A DNA stretch of 32,360 nucleotides from Pseudomonadota bacterium (lineage in GTDB: Bacteria > Pseudomonadota > Gammaproteobacteria > UBA4575). The position numbers and the translations under genes are program-made. Position 1 is the first letter of the stretch, and each line of letters begins with the position of its first letter. Below, piece by piece: positions 1-8,713 of this stretch. The notes under the pieces were generated by a model. That model worked only from the letters and a program-made list of their open reading frames with translations, was not told the DNA's origin and did not search any database. The stretch spans positions 1 to 32,360 of the forward strand of contig VXPJ01000072.1 of assembly GCA_009839635.1 (NCBI GenBank), read 5' to 3'.

Positions 1-663
1 CACATGGCAGGAATCCGGGATTTCAGGCAGCAGCTCCAGGGTCGTACCCAGGGCAGTCTCAAAATTGTGCAGGTTCCGGTTGTTGATTCCCAGCAGGCTT
101 GGTTCCATTGCAAGCGCGCGCTCAAGTTCTTCCCGGTCGTGCACCTCGATTAACACGTCCAGTCCCAGCTCTTTGGCCAGGGCATTTAGTTCTGCCATTT
201 TTTCATCTTCCAATGCTGCGACAATCAACAGCAGACAATCCGCACCAACGGCACGGGTCTCATGTACCTGGTAGTTGTCAATAATGAAATCCTTGCGCAG
301 GATAGGCAAGAAACAGGCCTTGCGGACCAGTTCCAGTATTGCACAGGAGCCTTTGAAGAAATGGCCGTCCGTCAGCACGGAAATGCAAGTGGCACCATTC
401 ATCTGGTAGCTGGCGGCAATCTGCATCGGGTCGAAATCCTCTCTCAGGATGCCACGGCTTGGCGAAGCTCGTTTGATCTCCGCAATGACACCCGGGCGCT
501 TTGCCAGTTCAGCGTTTCGCAGTGCAGACTCAAACCCTCTTGATGCCGGAGCTTCCCTGGCCCACTCCCGCATCGTTTCCTCGGGCATGTGCCGCTTGCG
601 TTCTGTCAGCTCATTTTTCTTGTGCTCGATGATTCTTGCAAGAATTTCAGGCTGCTCGGACAT
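1..663 (-). CDS. trpC: Indole-3-glycerol phosphate synthase, C-terminus cut by window edge
   Basis: TrpC closes the indole ring by decarboxylating carboxyphenylamino-deoxyribulose phosphate to indole-3-glycerol phosphate, the fourth step from chorismate to tryptophan, in the cytoplasm. The 221 visible residues begin MSEQPEILARIIEHKK and carry the family signatures of this TIM barrel: AEIKRASPS (61-69), LRKDFIID (122-129), EVHD (173-176) and GINNRNL (192-198). The lysines of the first two are the catalytic and substrate-binding ones by family knowledge. Family members are about 260-270 residues, so roughly 45 C-terminal residues lie left of the window. The ATG sits 2 bases after the trpD stop, so it is the last visible gene of rpe-trpE-trpG-trpD-trpC and probably translationally coupled. 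Confidence 0.96.
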   Translation of the reverse strand, partial: MSEQPEILARIIEHKKNELTERKRHMPEETMREWAREAPASRGFESALRNAELAKRPGVIAEIKRASPSRGILREDFDPMQIAASYQMNGATCISVLTDGHFFKGSCAILELVRKACFLPILRKDFIIDNYQVHETRAVGADCLLLIVAALEDEKMAELNALAKELGLDVLIEVHDREELERALAMEPSLLGINNRNLHNFETALGTTLELLPEIPDSCHV

Positions 664-665
664 TC

Positions 666-1697
666 TCAGATATCGTTTGTATATTCCACATACTGCTGAA
701 ATTTTTCCCTAGCCGCTCCACTGGACAAAACCGAGGTGGCCAGCTCCACACCTTCTGCCAGGGTTGAAGCCTTGTCACAGGCATACAGGGCTGCTCCGGC
801 ATTGAACCGGACGATTTCAGCCGCAGCATTCGTTTGGCCACTGAGAGCCGCCTGTACCATCGACAGGCTTTGCTGCGGATCCTGGACCGCAAGATCGTCC
901 AGGCCGTATTGCTGAATACCGAATTGCTGGGGGGAAATTGTGTAGCAGGTGATTTTTCCCTCTTTCAATTCGGCAACTTGCGTGCTGCCGCCAATGCTTA
1001 TTTCATCCAGACCGTCTTCAGCGTGCACGACCAGCACATGCCTGCTTCCGAGCCGTTGCAGCACCTGCGCGAGCGGCTCGACCCAGTGGCCGTCGAAGAC
1101 CCCCAATACTTGATTGGGCGCCCCCGCAGGATTCGTCAAGGGGCCCAGCAGGTTGAACATCGTCCGCATGCCCAGTTCCTTGCGCACACCCGCTGCATGC
1201 TTCATGGCACTGTGATGTGCAGGTGCGAACAGGAATCCGATGCCAAGCTCCTCGATGCACTGCGCTACCTGTTCAGGTGCCAGCATCAAGTTGGCTCCGG
1301 CAGTTTCCAGTACGTCTGCACTGCCACTTTTGCTCGATACCGAGCGGTTGCCATGCTTGGCCACCGAGCCTCCTCCTGCAGCCACTACAAATGCCGCTGC
1401 AGTGGATATGTTGAAAGTTCCCTTGGTATCACCCCCGGTGCCGCAGGTATCCACCAGGAAATCTGCAGAAGCTTTCACCTTCGTAGACAGCTCGCGCATC
1501 ACGGAGGCCGCGGCTGCGAGCTCTGTCACCGTTTCACCTTTTATGCGCAACGCTGCAAGAAGTGCGGCGATCTGTGCAGGAGTTGTGTTGCCGGACATGA
1601 CCTCACGCATGGTCGCCGTCATCTGCTCTTTGCTGAGATCCTGCCCTTCAATGACGGTTTGCAGGACCTGCTGAATGTTCAAGTCTTGTTTGCTCAT
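666..1697 (-). CDS. trpD: Anthranilate phosphoribosyltransferase
   Basis: TrpD transfers the phosphoribosyl group of PRPP to anthranilate, the second step of the tryptophan branch. The 343-residue length is normal for the stand-alone enzyme. Visible motifs are the PRPP/Mg loop CGTGGD (85-90) followed by TKGTFNIST, and the KHGNRSVSSKSGSADVLE segment (114-131), both diagnostic of the nucleoside phosphorylase/TrpD fold. An N-terminal helical domain (about 1-75) precedes the catalytic domain. It starts 1 base after the trpG stop and ends 2 bases before trpC, so it lies tightly inside the operon. It is not fused to trpG, unlike in enterics. Confidence 0.97.
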   Translation of the reverse strand: MSKQDLNIQQVLQTVIEGQDLSKEQMTATMREVMSGNTTPAQIAALLAALRIKGETVTELAAAASVMRELSTKVKASADFLVDTCGTGGDTKGTFNISTAAAFVVAAGGGSVAKHGNRSVSSKSGSADVLETAGANLMLAPEQVAQCIEELGIGFLFAPAHHSAMKHAAGVRKELGMRTMFNLLGPLTNPAGAPNQVLGVFDGHWVEPLAQVLQRLGSRHVLVVHAEDGLDEISIGGSTQVAELKEGKITCYTISPQQFGIQQYGLDDLAVQDPQQSLSMVQAALSGQTNAAAEIVRFNAGAALYACDKASTLAEGVELATSVLSSGAAREKFQQYVEYTNDI

Positions 1698-1698
1698 G

Positions 1699-2283
1699 TC
1701 ATCTGTTCTGTTGAATGAAATTCGTCAACAAGTGATGTCCGAAGTCCGTCAGGATCGATTCCGGATGAAACTGCACCCCTTCCACAGCATGCCTTTTGTG
1801 ACGGACCCCCATAATCTCATCCACGTCACCGGAATCGGTCTGCGTCCAGGCGGTGACTTCCAGGCATTCAGGCACACTCGCTTTTTCAATCACCAGGGAA
1901 TGATAGCGTGTTGCGGTAAAGGGGTTGTCGCACTTTTCAAAAACGTGCGTGTTGTGGTGGAAAATCTCGGAGGTCTTGCCATGCATCACATCGTGTGCCC
2001 GGACTACTTTCCCGCCATAGACCTGACCGATGCTCTGGTGCCCAAGACAGACGCCCAGGATCGGGACCGTTTCACCCAATGCAGAAATGACATCCATGGA
2101 AATCCCCGCTTCATCGGGCGTGCACGGCCCCGGGGAAATAACAATGTGGTCCGGGCACATCGCCTTGATGCCCTCGATATCAATCTGGTCATTGCGCACA
2201 ACCTTGACCTCTTCACCGATTTCCCCCAGGTACTGCACCAGGTTGTAGGTGAAAGAATCATAGTTGTCGATCATCAGTATCAT
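1699..2283 (-). CDS. trpG: Anthranilate synthase glutaminase subunit
   Basis: This class I glutamine amidotransferase supplies ammonia to TrpE for making anthranilate. In many proteobacteria the same protein also serves folate synthesis with PabB, so a PabA role is possible here. The 194-residue protein opens with the typical MILMIDNYDSFTYNLVQY and has the oxyanion segment SPGPCTP (50-56), the nucleophile in GVCLGHQS (Cys79), and a C-terminal QFHPES with the catalytic His and Glu. The start is 31 bases after the trpE stop with GGAA a few bases upstream of the ATG. It belongs to the rpe-trpEGDC operon. Confidence 0.96.
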   Translation of the reverse strand: MILMIDNYDSFTYNLVQYLGEIGEEVKVVRNDQIDIEGIKAMCPDHIVISPGPCTPDEAGISMDVISALGETVPILGVCLGHQSIGQVYGGKVVRAHDVMHGKTSEIFHHNTHVFEKCDNPFTATRYHSLVIEKASVPECLEVTAWTQTDSGDVDEIMGVRHKRHAVEGVQFHPESILTDFGHHLLTNFIQQNR

Positions 2284-2314
2284 GGCAGTTCCGGATTATA
2301 ATCAATGGCAGGGC

Positions 2315-3781
2315 TTAAACGATCGATTTCGCAATCTGGGCAGCCCTCATCAGGGCTCCTGCCTTGTTGTTGGTTTCATCCCACTCATTGTCAGGCACCG
2401 AATCATGCACGATTCCCGCCCCTGCCTGAATGTAAAGTTTCTGGTCCTTGATGACTGCGGTGCGGATCGCGATCGCCGTATCCATGTTCCCGTCCCAGGA
2501 AATGTACCCGACCGCCCCCGAGTAGACGCCTCTTTTCACGGGCTCAAACTCGTTGACGATTTCCATGGCACGGATTTTGGGTGCACCGCTCACCGTGCCT
2601 GCAGGGAACACCGCCCGGATGACATCGATGGCATCGAACGGCTCTTTCAGTTTCCCGGTAACATTCGAGACGATGTGCATGACATGCGAATAGCGTTCAA
2701 TGATCATCTTGTCCGTCAGGGTGACCGACCCGGTCTCTGCTACCTTGCCAACATCATTGCGCCCGAGGTCGATCAGCATCAGATGCTCGGCCAGTTCCTT
2801 GGGGTCTTGCAGTAATTCCTGTTCGATCTTCCTGTCATGATCGTGGTCTTTCCCTCTTGGCCTGGTTCCGGCAATCGGGCGTACCGTGATCTCGCCGTCC
2901 TCAAGGCGCACCAGGACTTCAGGGGAGGAACCCACTATCTGGAAATCGCCCATGTCCAGGTAGTACATGTAGGGAGAGGGGTTGAGGCTGCGCAATCCCC
3001 GGTACAGATTGATCGGCGGGTCTTCAAACACGGCGCTTTGCCGTTGCGATAGCACGACCTGCATGACGTCTCCCGCGCGGATGTACTCACGCGTACGTTC
3101 CACCGCCTGCTTGAAGGCACTCTCGGAAAATTCGGGAGTAAAGTTGATCGGCTGCCCTTGGGCGCAAGTACCAGCCGGGACGGGCGCGGGCTCTCGCAGG
3201 GTCCGCATCAGATCATCCAGGCGCTTCTGGCCCTTTTGAAAAGCCTGCTCATCACCCGGGTCCGCATGCACAATCAAGAACACCTTGCCACTCAAATTGT
3301 CAAAGACAACCACCTCCCTTGACACCATCAGGAAGATATCCGGTGTTCCCAGGGTATCCGTCTTGGTGATGCCCGCCAGCCTTGGCTCGATATACTTTAC
3401 CGTGTCGTAGCCGAAGTACCCTACCAGGCCCCCCGTAAAACGGGGCAGCTCGGGAATGTCGGGCACGCGAAACTGGCGCTTGAACTCGCGGATCCAGGCG
3501 AGCGGATCCTTGCTCCGTACTGATTTTTTTGTGCGGGTGCCCTGCTCGTGCAGAATCTCCTCGCCGAGGATTTTGATTCGCTCTTCACACGACAGGCCAA
3601 TGACAGAGTACCGCCCCCAATTTTCTCCGCCCTGAACGGATTCAAACAGGTAGGTGTATGGCCGGTTGGCCAGCTTCAGGTATGCGCGTAACGGGGTATA
3701 GAGATCTGCCAGGACTTCCCTCAACAGCGGGATATGGGTATATCCCTGCTTTTTCAGCGCCTCAAACTCGGTGAGTTGCAC
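2315..3781 (-). CDS. trpE: Anthranilate synthase component I
   Basis: TrpE converts chorismate plus ammonia (from TrpG) to anthranilate and pyruvate, the committed step of tryptophan synthesis. The 488 residues show an N-terminal region with LFESV, where the family usually has the tryptophan-sensing LLES motif, so feedback inhibition is likely but with one changed residue. The chorismate-binding domain follows with SSPEVLVRLEDGEITVRPIAGTR shortened here to its core PIAGTRPRG, then LIDLGRNDVGKV and GTVSGAPKIRAME. The start codon is GTG at 3781-3779, with GGAG five bases upstream. An overlapping ATG just upstream is in another frame. The gene follows rpe by 46 bases; phosphoglycolate phosphatase (gph), often found in this gap, is absent. 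Confidence 0.96.
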   Translation of the reverse strand: MQLTEFEALKKQGYTHIPLLREVLADLYTPLRAYLKLANRPYTYLFESVQGGENWGRYSVIGLSCEERIKILGEEILHEQGTRTKKSVRSKDPLAWIREFKRQFRVPDIPELPRFTGGLVGYFGYDTVKYIEPRLAGITKTDTLGTPDIFLMVSREVVVFDNLSGKVFLIVHADPGDEQAFQKGQKRLDDLMRTLREPAPVPAGTCAQGQPINFTPEFSESAFKQAVERTREYIRAGDVMQVVLSQRQSAVFEDPPINLYRGLRSLNPSPYMYYLDMGDFQIVGSSPEVLVRLEDGEITVRPIAGTRPRGKDHDHDRKIEQELLQDPKELAEHLMLIDLGRNDVGKVAETGSVTLTDKMIIERYSHVMHIVSNVTGKLKEPFDAIDVIRAVFPAGTVSGAPKIRAMEIVNEFEPVKRGVYSGAVGYISWDGNMDTAIAIRTAVIKDQKLYIQAGAGIVHDSVPDNEWDETNNKAGALMRAAQIAKSIV

Positions 3782-3827
3782 GTCATCTCCAGGGTGTCAG
3801 TTGAGGGTGTTTGAAAGGAGGGCAGGC

Positions 3828-4499
3828 CTATGCCGCAGCTGCCAGTTGCTGGCGCATTTCCGAAATGGTTTGCGCATAATCGGATGCGCCGAAAATCGCG
3901 GAGCCCGCCACAAAGGTATCGGCGCCCGCTGACTTGATATCTGCGATGTTGTCCACTTTCACGCCCCCGTCCACTTCCAGGCGAACCGAAAGACCCGAAC
4001 GATCAAGCAACTCCCTGGCCGTCCTGATCTTGTCCAGGACCGACGGGATGAATTTCTGGCCCCCGAATCCCGGGTTGACCGACATCAGCAGGACCATGTC
4101 AATTTTCTCCAGCACATAGTCCAGCACATCCAGAGGCGTGGCAGGATTGAATACCAGGCCCGACTTGCACCCCAGGTCCCGGACCAGTTGCAGGCTCCGG
4201 TCTATATGCTCGGATGCCTCGGGATGAAACGTGATGTAGCTTGCTCCGGCGGCCGCAAAACTGGTGATGATCGGGTCCACCGGCTTGACCATCAGGTGCA
4301 CGTCGATCGGTGCCTCGATGCCATAGCTGCGCAGCGCCTCGCACACCACCGGGCCAAACGTCAGGTTTGGCACGTAGTGATTGTCCATCACGTCAAGATG
4401 TATGATGTCCGCCCCGGCATCCAGCACGGTCGCAACATCTTCACCGAGACGCGCGAGGTCGGCCGATAGTATCGAGGGTGCAATCCAGTCAGTCTGCAT
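3828..4499 (-). CDS. rpe: Ribulose-phosphate 3-epimerase
   Basis: Rpe interconverts ribulose 5-phosphate and xylulose 5-phosphate in the pentose phosphate pathway and, in autotrophs, the Calvin cycle. I chose the ATG at 4499 (223 residues, MQTDWIAPSILSADLARLGE), because the reading frame is open to 4616 but the extra 39 residues match nothing in the family. GGAA lies just before this ATG. Metal and catalytic residues are visible in HLDVMDNHYVPN (His34, Asp36), DVHLM (His68), MSVNPGFGGQKFI and LEVDGGV. It is the first gene of the operon that continues into trpEGDC, and its upstream region is shared with the divergent SpmA/B-like gene. Confidence 0.96.
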   Translation of the reverse strand: MQTDWIAPSILSADLARLGEDVATVLDAGADIIHLDVMDNHYVPNLTFGPVVCEALRSYGIEAPIDVHLMVKPVDPIITSFAAAGASYITFHPEASEHIDRSLQLVRDLGCKSGLVFNPATPLDVLDYVLEKIDMVLLMSVNPGFGGQKFIPSVLDKIRTARELLDRSGLSVRLEVDGGVKVDNIADIKSAGADTFVAGSAIFGASDYAQTISEMRQQLAAAA

Positions 4500-4634
4500 G
4501 GTTCCAAACGCTCGTTTCAGGGAACAGCACTTTAGCCTATAACCATGTAATTTGCAGCCCGGTTCCAGTAAACTCTGCCTGTTCGTCGTCTGTCGCTTCC
4601 CGCGCGGGTAAGCCACAGCAAAGAGAACGCAAAA

Positions 4635-4730
4635 ATGGATTTGCCGGCATACTACCGACCTGCTGCCCCCTACCCAGCCTGCCGCATGGCTAGCGAAGCA
4701 GGGCCAAGCCCGGGCTCTTGCCGTGCTTAA
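4635..4730 (+). CDS. Possible 31-residue upstream ORF overlapping the next gene start
   Basis: An ATG at 4635, preceded by the purine-rich AAGAGAACGC, opens a 31-codon frame (MDLPAYYRPAAPYPAC then RMASEAGPSPGSCRA) that stops at TAA 4728-4730. That stop lies inside the first codons of the following gene, whose GTG start is at 4723. This arrangement would allow translational coupling. The peptide is proline and alanine rich and has no recognisable family. It may be chance. No function is assigned. Confidence 0.2.
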   Translation: MDLPAYYRPAAPYPACRMASEAGPSPGSCRA

Positions 4731-5952
4731 CCTGATCTGGCTCAGCTTTTTTATCGCCGGCTTCCTCAGCTGTCTCTACCAGGCCCTCGTACTGGACAAC
4801 GGCGCGATATTTGCGCAAGTCATCCAGGCCACCTTTGACATGGCTGCACTGAGCGTTGAGATTGCACTGGGGCTCATCGGGGTCCTCTGCCTGTGGCTGG
4901 GATTTTTCACCATCGCGGAACGTGCCGGTTTCGTGGACCTCCTGGCCAAGCTGTTTCGCCCCCTGTTCAGGCATCTCATGCCCGAGGTGCCAAGCAACCA
5001 CCCTGCAATCGGCTCCATCACCATGAACATGGCGGCGAACATGCTGGGCCTCGACAATGCGGCTACCCCGCTGGGGCTGAAGGCCATGCAGGATCTGCAA
5101 CAGCTCAATCCGAACAAAACCATCGCAAGCAATGCACAGATTCTTTTTCTTGTGCTGAACACCTCGTCCGTGACCCTGCTGCCAGTGACAATCTTCTTGT
5201 TTCGTGCACAGCAGGGATCCGAGGATCCGGCGGCCGTTTTTATTCCGATCCTGCTGGCAACAACCGCATCGACTCTGGCCGGCCTGCTGCTGGTTGCCTA
5301 TATCCAGGGCCTGAACTTGCTCAACAAGACCGTGCTGTCGTACCTGGCAGGACTGGGGTTTTTGATCCTGTTGCTGCTTGGTTTCCTGCTGAATGGTCCT
5401 CCCGGCGAGCTGACTGCCCGTTCGAGTCAGCTGGGCAACCTTCTGCTGTTGCTGGTGATTATTTCCTTTCTGGTGCTGGGCTATGCGCGCAAGGTCAACG
5501 TATACGACGCCTTTGTCGACGGGGCCAAACAGGGCTTTGATGTTGCCGTGAAAATAATTCCCTACCTGGTGGCGATGCTTGTGGCCATCGGGGTGTTGCG
5601 CGCCAGCCAGGTCCTAGATCATGTATTGGCAATCATTGCGCAGGTGCTGGGCGTTTTCGGACTGAACACGGACTTTGTCGCGGCCCTGCCCACGGCCCTG
5701 ATGCGGCCTTTCTCGGGCAGTGGAGCCCGTGCAATGATGCTGGAAACCATGAATACCTACGGGGTCGATTCATTCGCCGCCAATCTCGCCGCCACCATCC
5801 AGGGCAGCACGGAAACGACATTTTATGTACTGGCTGTCTACTTTGGCAGCGTTGGCATACAGCGTGTGCGACACGCCATCGGCTGTGGCCTGTTTGCGGA
5901 TCTGGCAGGCGTCACGGCCGCCATTGCCGTCGGGTACTGGTTCTTTGCCTGA
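4723..5952 (+). CDS. SpmA/SpmB-like fused nucleoside-recognition-domain membrane protein
   Basis: A 409-residue polytopic inner-membrane protein built of two Gate (nucleoside recognition) domains. The first half contains AERAGFVDLLAKLFRPLFRH and ITMNMAANMLGLDNAATPLG (shortened to its core NMAANMLGLDNAATP), the hallmark of spore maturation protein A. The second half has DGAKQGFDVAVKIIPYLVAM and the ALMRPFSGSGARAM and IQGSTETTFYVLAVYFG segments of SpmB. In Bacillus these are separate proteins; fused versions occur in non-sporulating Gram-negatives, where the transported substrate is not established. I take the GTG at 4723 as start because MLNLIWLSFF matches the usual family N-terminus and no in-frame ATG is nearer; no strong ribosome site is visible. 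It is divergent from rpe and convergent with the acuI-like gene. Confidence 0.85.
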   Translation: MLNLIWLSFFIAGFLSCLYQALVLDNGAIFAQVIQATFDMAALSVEIALGLIGVLCLWLGFFTIAERAGFVDLLAKLFRPLFRHLMPEVPSNHPAIGSITMNMAANMLGLDNAATPLGLKAMQDLQQLNPNKTIASNAQILFLVLNTSSVTLLPVTIFLFRAQQGSEDPAAVFIPILLATTASTLAGLLLVAYIQGLNLLNKTVLSYLAGLGFLILLLLGFLLNGPPGELTARSSQLGNLLLLLVIISFLVLGYARKVNVYDAFVDGAKQGFDVAVKIIPYLVAMLVAIGVLRASQVLDHVLAIIAQVLGVFGLNTDFVAALPTALMRPFSGSGARAMMLETMNTYGVDSFAANLAATIQGSTETTFYVLAVYFGSVGIQRVRHAIGCGLFADLAGVTAAIAVGYWFFA

Positions 5953-5977
5953 TGCGATAGCCCAGGGATCTGGCCTT

Positions 5978-6973
5978 CTAGTCCTTCAGTAGCCGCACCA
6001 GGACCCGGCCCCGGATTTCATTCTTCAAAAGCTTTTCGAACACCTCCGGCAAATCCTCCAGACCTGCGGTTCGCGTATGAATCCTGGAGATATGCTCAGG
6101 ACAAAGGTCGCTGCCAAGGCGCTGCCAGATCTGTTTTCGCAAGTCCTGCGGGCAATTGGAGGAGCTTACGCCCAGCAAGTTTACCCCGCGGATGATGAAC
6201 GGCATCGTCGACAGCCGAAACCCGGTGCCTCCGGCGATGCCCACGCTCACCACGTTGCCCCAGGGCTTGGTCGCACGCACCAGGCTGCTCAAGGTCTCCC
6301 CGCCGACATTGTCGATGGCACCGGCCCAGCGGGCCTTCTCCAGCATGCCCCCGCCAGACTCCACCCAGTCGCGGCCCACGACCTTGTCCGCCCCAAGTTC
6401 ATGCAGGTAGTCTTGTGCTTGCGGGGACCCCGTGACCGCGGTGACTTCGTGACCGAGCTTGTGCAAGAGATCGATTGCAAAACTCCCGACTCCCCCGCTG
6501 GCACCTGTTACGACCACGGGCCCATCGACCGCCTGCTGGTGATTTTGCTGCATCAGATGGATGCACAATGCGGCTGTAAAGCCTGCCGTTCCAATCACCA
6601 TGGCCTGGTCCAGGCGCAATCGGGCAGGCAGCGGCACGACCCAGCCAGCAGGAATTCGCGCATATTCTGCATAGCCCCCGTCGTGGACTTCACTCAGACC
6701 GCTGCCGTTCGCAATGACCGGGTCGTCCTGCGAAAACAGGGGGCTGGACGATTGCACCACCTCGCCAGCCAGGTCGATACCACCTACCAGGGGTGATTTC
6801 CTGAGAATTTTTGATTTCCCGGTTGCCGCCAGCGCATCCTTGTAATTCACGCTGGAGTAATGTACGCGGATCACGACATCACCTGCGGACAGCTGCTCCA
6901 GCGCCAGCGACTCGGTTCCCGCATGTGTTCCGCTTTCGTCTGCGTGAATACGGAATGCGGAGAACTTTTCCAT
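5978..6973 (-). CDS. acuI: AcuI/YhdH-type NADPH-dependent acryloyl-CoA reductase or quinone oxidoreductase
   Basis: A zinc-free medium-chain dehydrogenase/reductase of the YhdH/YhfP/AcuI group, which reduces acryloyl-CoA to propionyl-CoA in characterised members. The 331-residue frame from the ATG at 6973 contains SSVNYKD (40-46), GGIDLAG (64-70) and the dinucleotide-binding TGASGGVGSFA (156-166). The frame also extends to a TTG at 6991, but the family usually starts close to MEKFSAF, so I prefer the ATG. It lies 24 bases after purK on the same strand and may be co-transcribed with purE-purK, although no functional link is evident. The substrate in this organism is inferred from the family only. 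Confidence 0.82.
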   Translation of the reverse strand: MEKFSAFRIHADESGTHAGTESLALEQLSAGDVVIRVHYSSVNYKDALAATGKSKILRKSPLVGGIDLAGEVVQSSSPLFSQDDPVIANGSGLSEVHDGGYAEYARIPAGWVVPLPARLRLDQAMVIGTAGFTAALCIHLMQQNHQQAVDGPVVVTGASGGVGSFAIDLLHKLGHEVTAVTGSPQAQDYLHELGADKVVGRDWVESGGGMLEKARWAGAIDNVGGETLSSLVRATKPWGNVVSVGIAGGTGFRLSTMPFIIRGVNLLGVSSSNCPQDLRKQIWQRLGSDLCPEHISRIHTRTAGLEDLPEVFEKLLKNEIRGRVLVRLLKD

Positions 6974-6997
6974 GGAATGCGGCTGGCTCAATGCAGG

Positions 6998-8119
6998 CTA
7001 CAGTCTTGAAAACAATTGCTCGGCCCGGTCCCGGGTGTTCTCACCGGGGGGGGCGAGCACGCAAAAGTGCCCCATTTTGCGACCTGGGCGCGCCTGCGTT
7101 TTGCCATACAGGTGCAGCTTGACACGGGGATCCTCGATGAGGTCATTCCAGCGAGGCTCGCCCCGCTGCCAAAGGTCTCCCAGCAGGTTCACCATGGTCA
7201 CGGCACTGTGTGCGACGGTACTGCCCAGGGACAAGCCGCAGACCGCACGTACCTGCTGCTCGAACTGCGACGTATAACAGGCATCGATCGTGTAATGCCC
7301 GCTGTTGTGGGTGCGCGGTGCCATCTCATTGAAATAGAGATTGTTGCTTTTGTCGACAAAGTACTCGATGGCCAGCACACCGCAGTAATCCAGATCCTCT
7401 GCGATCTTGCTTGCGTGGGACCTGGCCAAATCCTGAATCGCTTCGTCCACGCTTGCCGGGGCCGTGCTGGTGAACAGTATGCCGTTGCGGTGGACGTTTT
7501 CAGCAATCCCGAAAAAACTTGTTTCACCCGCAGAAGAGCGTGCCAGCACGCTGGATATTTCTGTCTGCAGATCGATCCGTTTCTCCAGGATGCACTCGGC
7601 CTTGTCCAGGCCCTCCCATGCCTCGATGGCCTGATCGATACTGCCCACGGTGGCCTGGCCCTTGCCGTCGTAGCCGAAACGGGCGGTCTTGAGAATCAGG
7701 TCAGAACCAATTTTTTCAAAGGCTTGCCGGATGTCCTGATCGCTGCACACCGGCTGAAACGCAGTACAGGGAATGCCCAGTGACTGGACATGCTGTTTCT
7801 CCCGGATCCGGCTTTGTGCGATGCCCACTGCATCCGGGCTCGGGTAAACGCGGCACTCGCCCTGCAGGTACTGCAGCGCCTGTGCCGGCACATTTTCGAA
7901 TTCCGTGGTGACCACGGAGCATTCCCGCGCCAGTTCGTCCAGCGCCCGCTCATCGTCATAGTCCGCCTGTAGATGCACCTGGGCAATTTCCCCGGCGGGG
8001 CTGGCGGGGCTGGGATCCAGCACGATCACGCGGTAGCCCATGGCTGTCGCGGCGTGGACAAACATGCGCCCGAGCTGGCCACCCCCCAGCATACCAAGTG
8101 TGGCACCTGGCAAAACCAT
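6998..8119 (-). CDS. purK: N5-carboxyaminoimidazole ribonucleotide synthase
   Basis: PurK uses ATP and bicarbonate to carboxylate aminoimidazole ribonucleotide to N5-CAIR in purine synthesis. The 373-residue ATP-grasp protein begins with LGMLGGGQLGRM (8-19), and continues with VTTEFENVPA, the ATP-grasp lysine segment LKTARFGYDGKGQ, and the C-terminal NEMAPRTHNSGHYTID region. All are typical of PurK. It starts 1 base after the purE stop, so purE and purK form an operon and act in consecutive steps. Confidence 0.96.
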   Translation of the reverse strand: MVLPGATLGMLGGGQLGRMFVHAATAMGYRVIVLDPSPASPAGEIAQVHLQADYDDERALDELARECSVVTTEFENVPAQALQYLQGECRVYPSPDAVGIAQSRIREKQHVQSLGIPCTAFQPVCSDQDIRQAFEKIGSDLILKTARFGYDGKGQATVGSIDQAIEAWEGLDKAECILEKRIDLQTEISSVLARSSAGETSFFGIAENVHRNGILFTSTAPASVDEAIQDLARSHASKIAEDLDYCGVLAIEYFVDKSNNLYFNEMAPRTHNSGHYTIDACYTSQFEQQVRAVCGLSLGSTVAHSAVTMVNLLGDLWQRGEPRWNDLIEDPRVKLHLYGKTQARPGRKMGHFCVLAPPGENTRDRAEQLFSRL

Positions 8120-8120
8120 T

Positions 8121-8609
8121 TCAGTCCGGCAAACGGGCCGCTAGCACCTTGGAGGTCTGCTCTTTGCGAAACTCATCAAGCCTTGCTTTCAGATCCGTGT
8201 CTTCACCGGCCAAAATGGAAACCGCAAAAAGCCCGGCATTTGCCGCACCGGCCTCGCCGATGGCAAATGTTGCAACGGGTATGCCCTTGGGCATCTGTAC
8301 GATCGAGTACAACGAGTCCTGCCCGGAGAGGTGCTTGCCTGGAACCGGGACTCCGAGAACCGGGACGGGAGTCATTGCAGCCACCATCCCGGGTAAATGG
8401 GCGGCACCGCCTGCACCGGCAATGATGCACCGGATACCGCGCGAGGATGCAGACTGCGAGAACTCCGCCATCAAATCCGGGGTTCGGTGTGCAGAAATCA
8501 CGCGCTTCTCGTACAATATGCCAAACTGGTCCAGAATGGCTGCGGCTGCGTGCATGACCGACCAGTCGCTACTGCTCCCCATGATCAGGCTTACTGTTGG
8601 ATTGGCCAT
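8121..8609 (-). CDS. purE: N5-carboxyaminoimidazole ribonucleotide mutase
   Basis: PurE moves the carboxylate of N5-CAIR to carbon 4, giving CAIR for PurC. From the ATG at 8609 the protein has 162 residues, the usual class I PurE length, and starts MANPTVSLIMGSSSDW. GSSSDW (11-16) and SAHRTP with the catalytic His41 are visible, as is the glycine-rich GAGGAAHLPGM. The frame is open to 8693, but the extra 28 residues are not family-like. It is divergent from purC across 104 bases and followed directly by purK. Confidence 0.96.
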   Translation of the reverse strand: MANPTVSLIMGSSSDWSVMHAAAAILDQFGILYEKRVISAHRTPDLMAEFSQSASSRGIRCIIAGAGGAAHLPGMVAAMTPVPVLGVPVPGKHLSGQDSLYSIVQMPKGIPVATFAIGEAGAANAGLFAVSILAGEDTDLKARLDEFRKEQTSKVLAARLPD

Positions 8610-8713
8610 TACGTCTGTTCCCCCGTACGGATTATGGAAACAAACGCGCATTTTGGCTGAGACAGGTAAATAAAACCAGTGTGCGCTGGACAATTGGCTG
8701 CCGAAATCCCGAA

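Noticed and set aside
834..1718. 294-codon plus-strand frame opposite trpD
   Set aside because: Shadow of the TrpD frame; Cys/His/Arg-rich without a family.
3782..3827. Trp attenuator or leader peptide before trpE
   Set aside because: Only 46 bases, no run of Trp codons and no terminator-like stem; none seen before rpe either.
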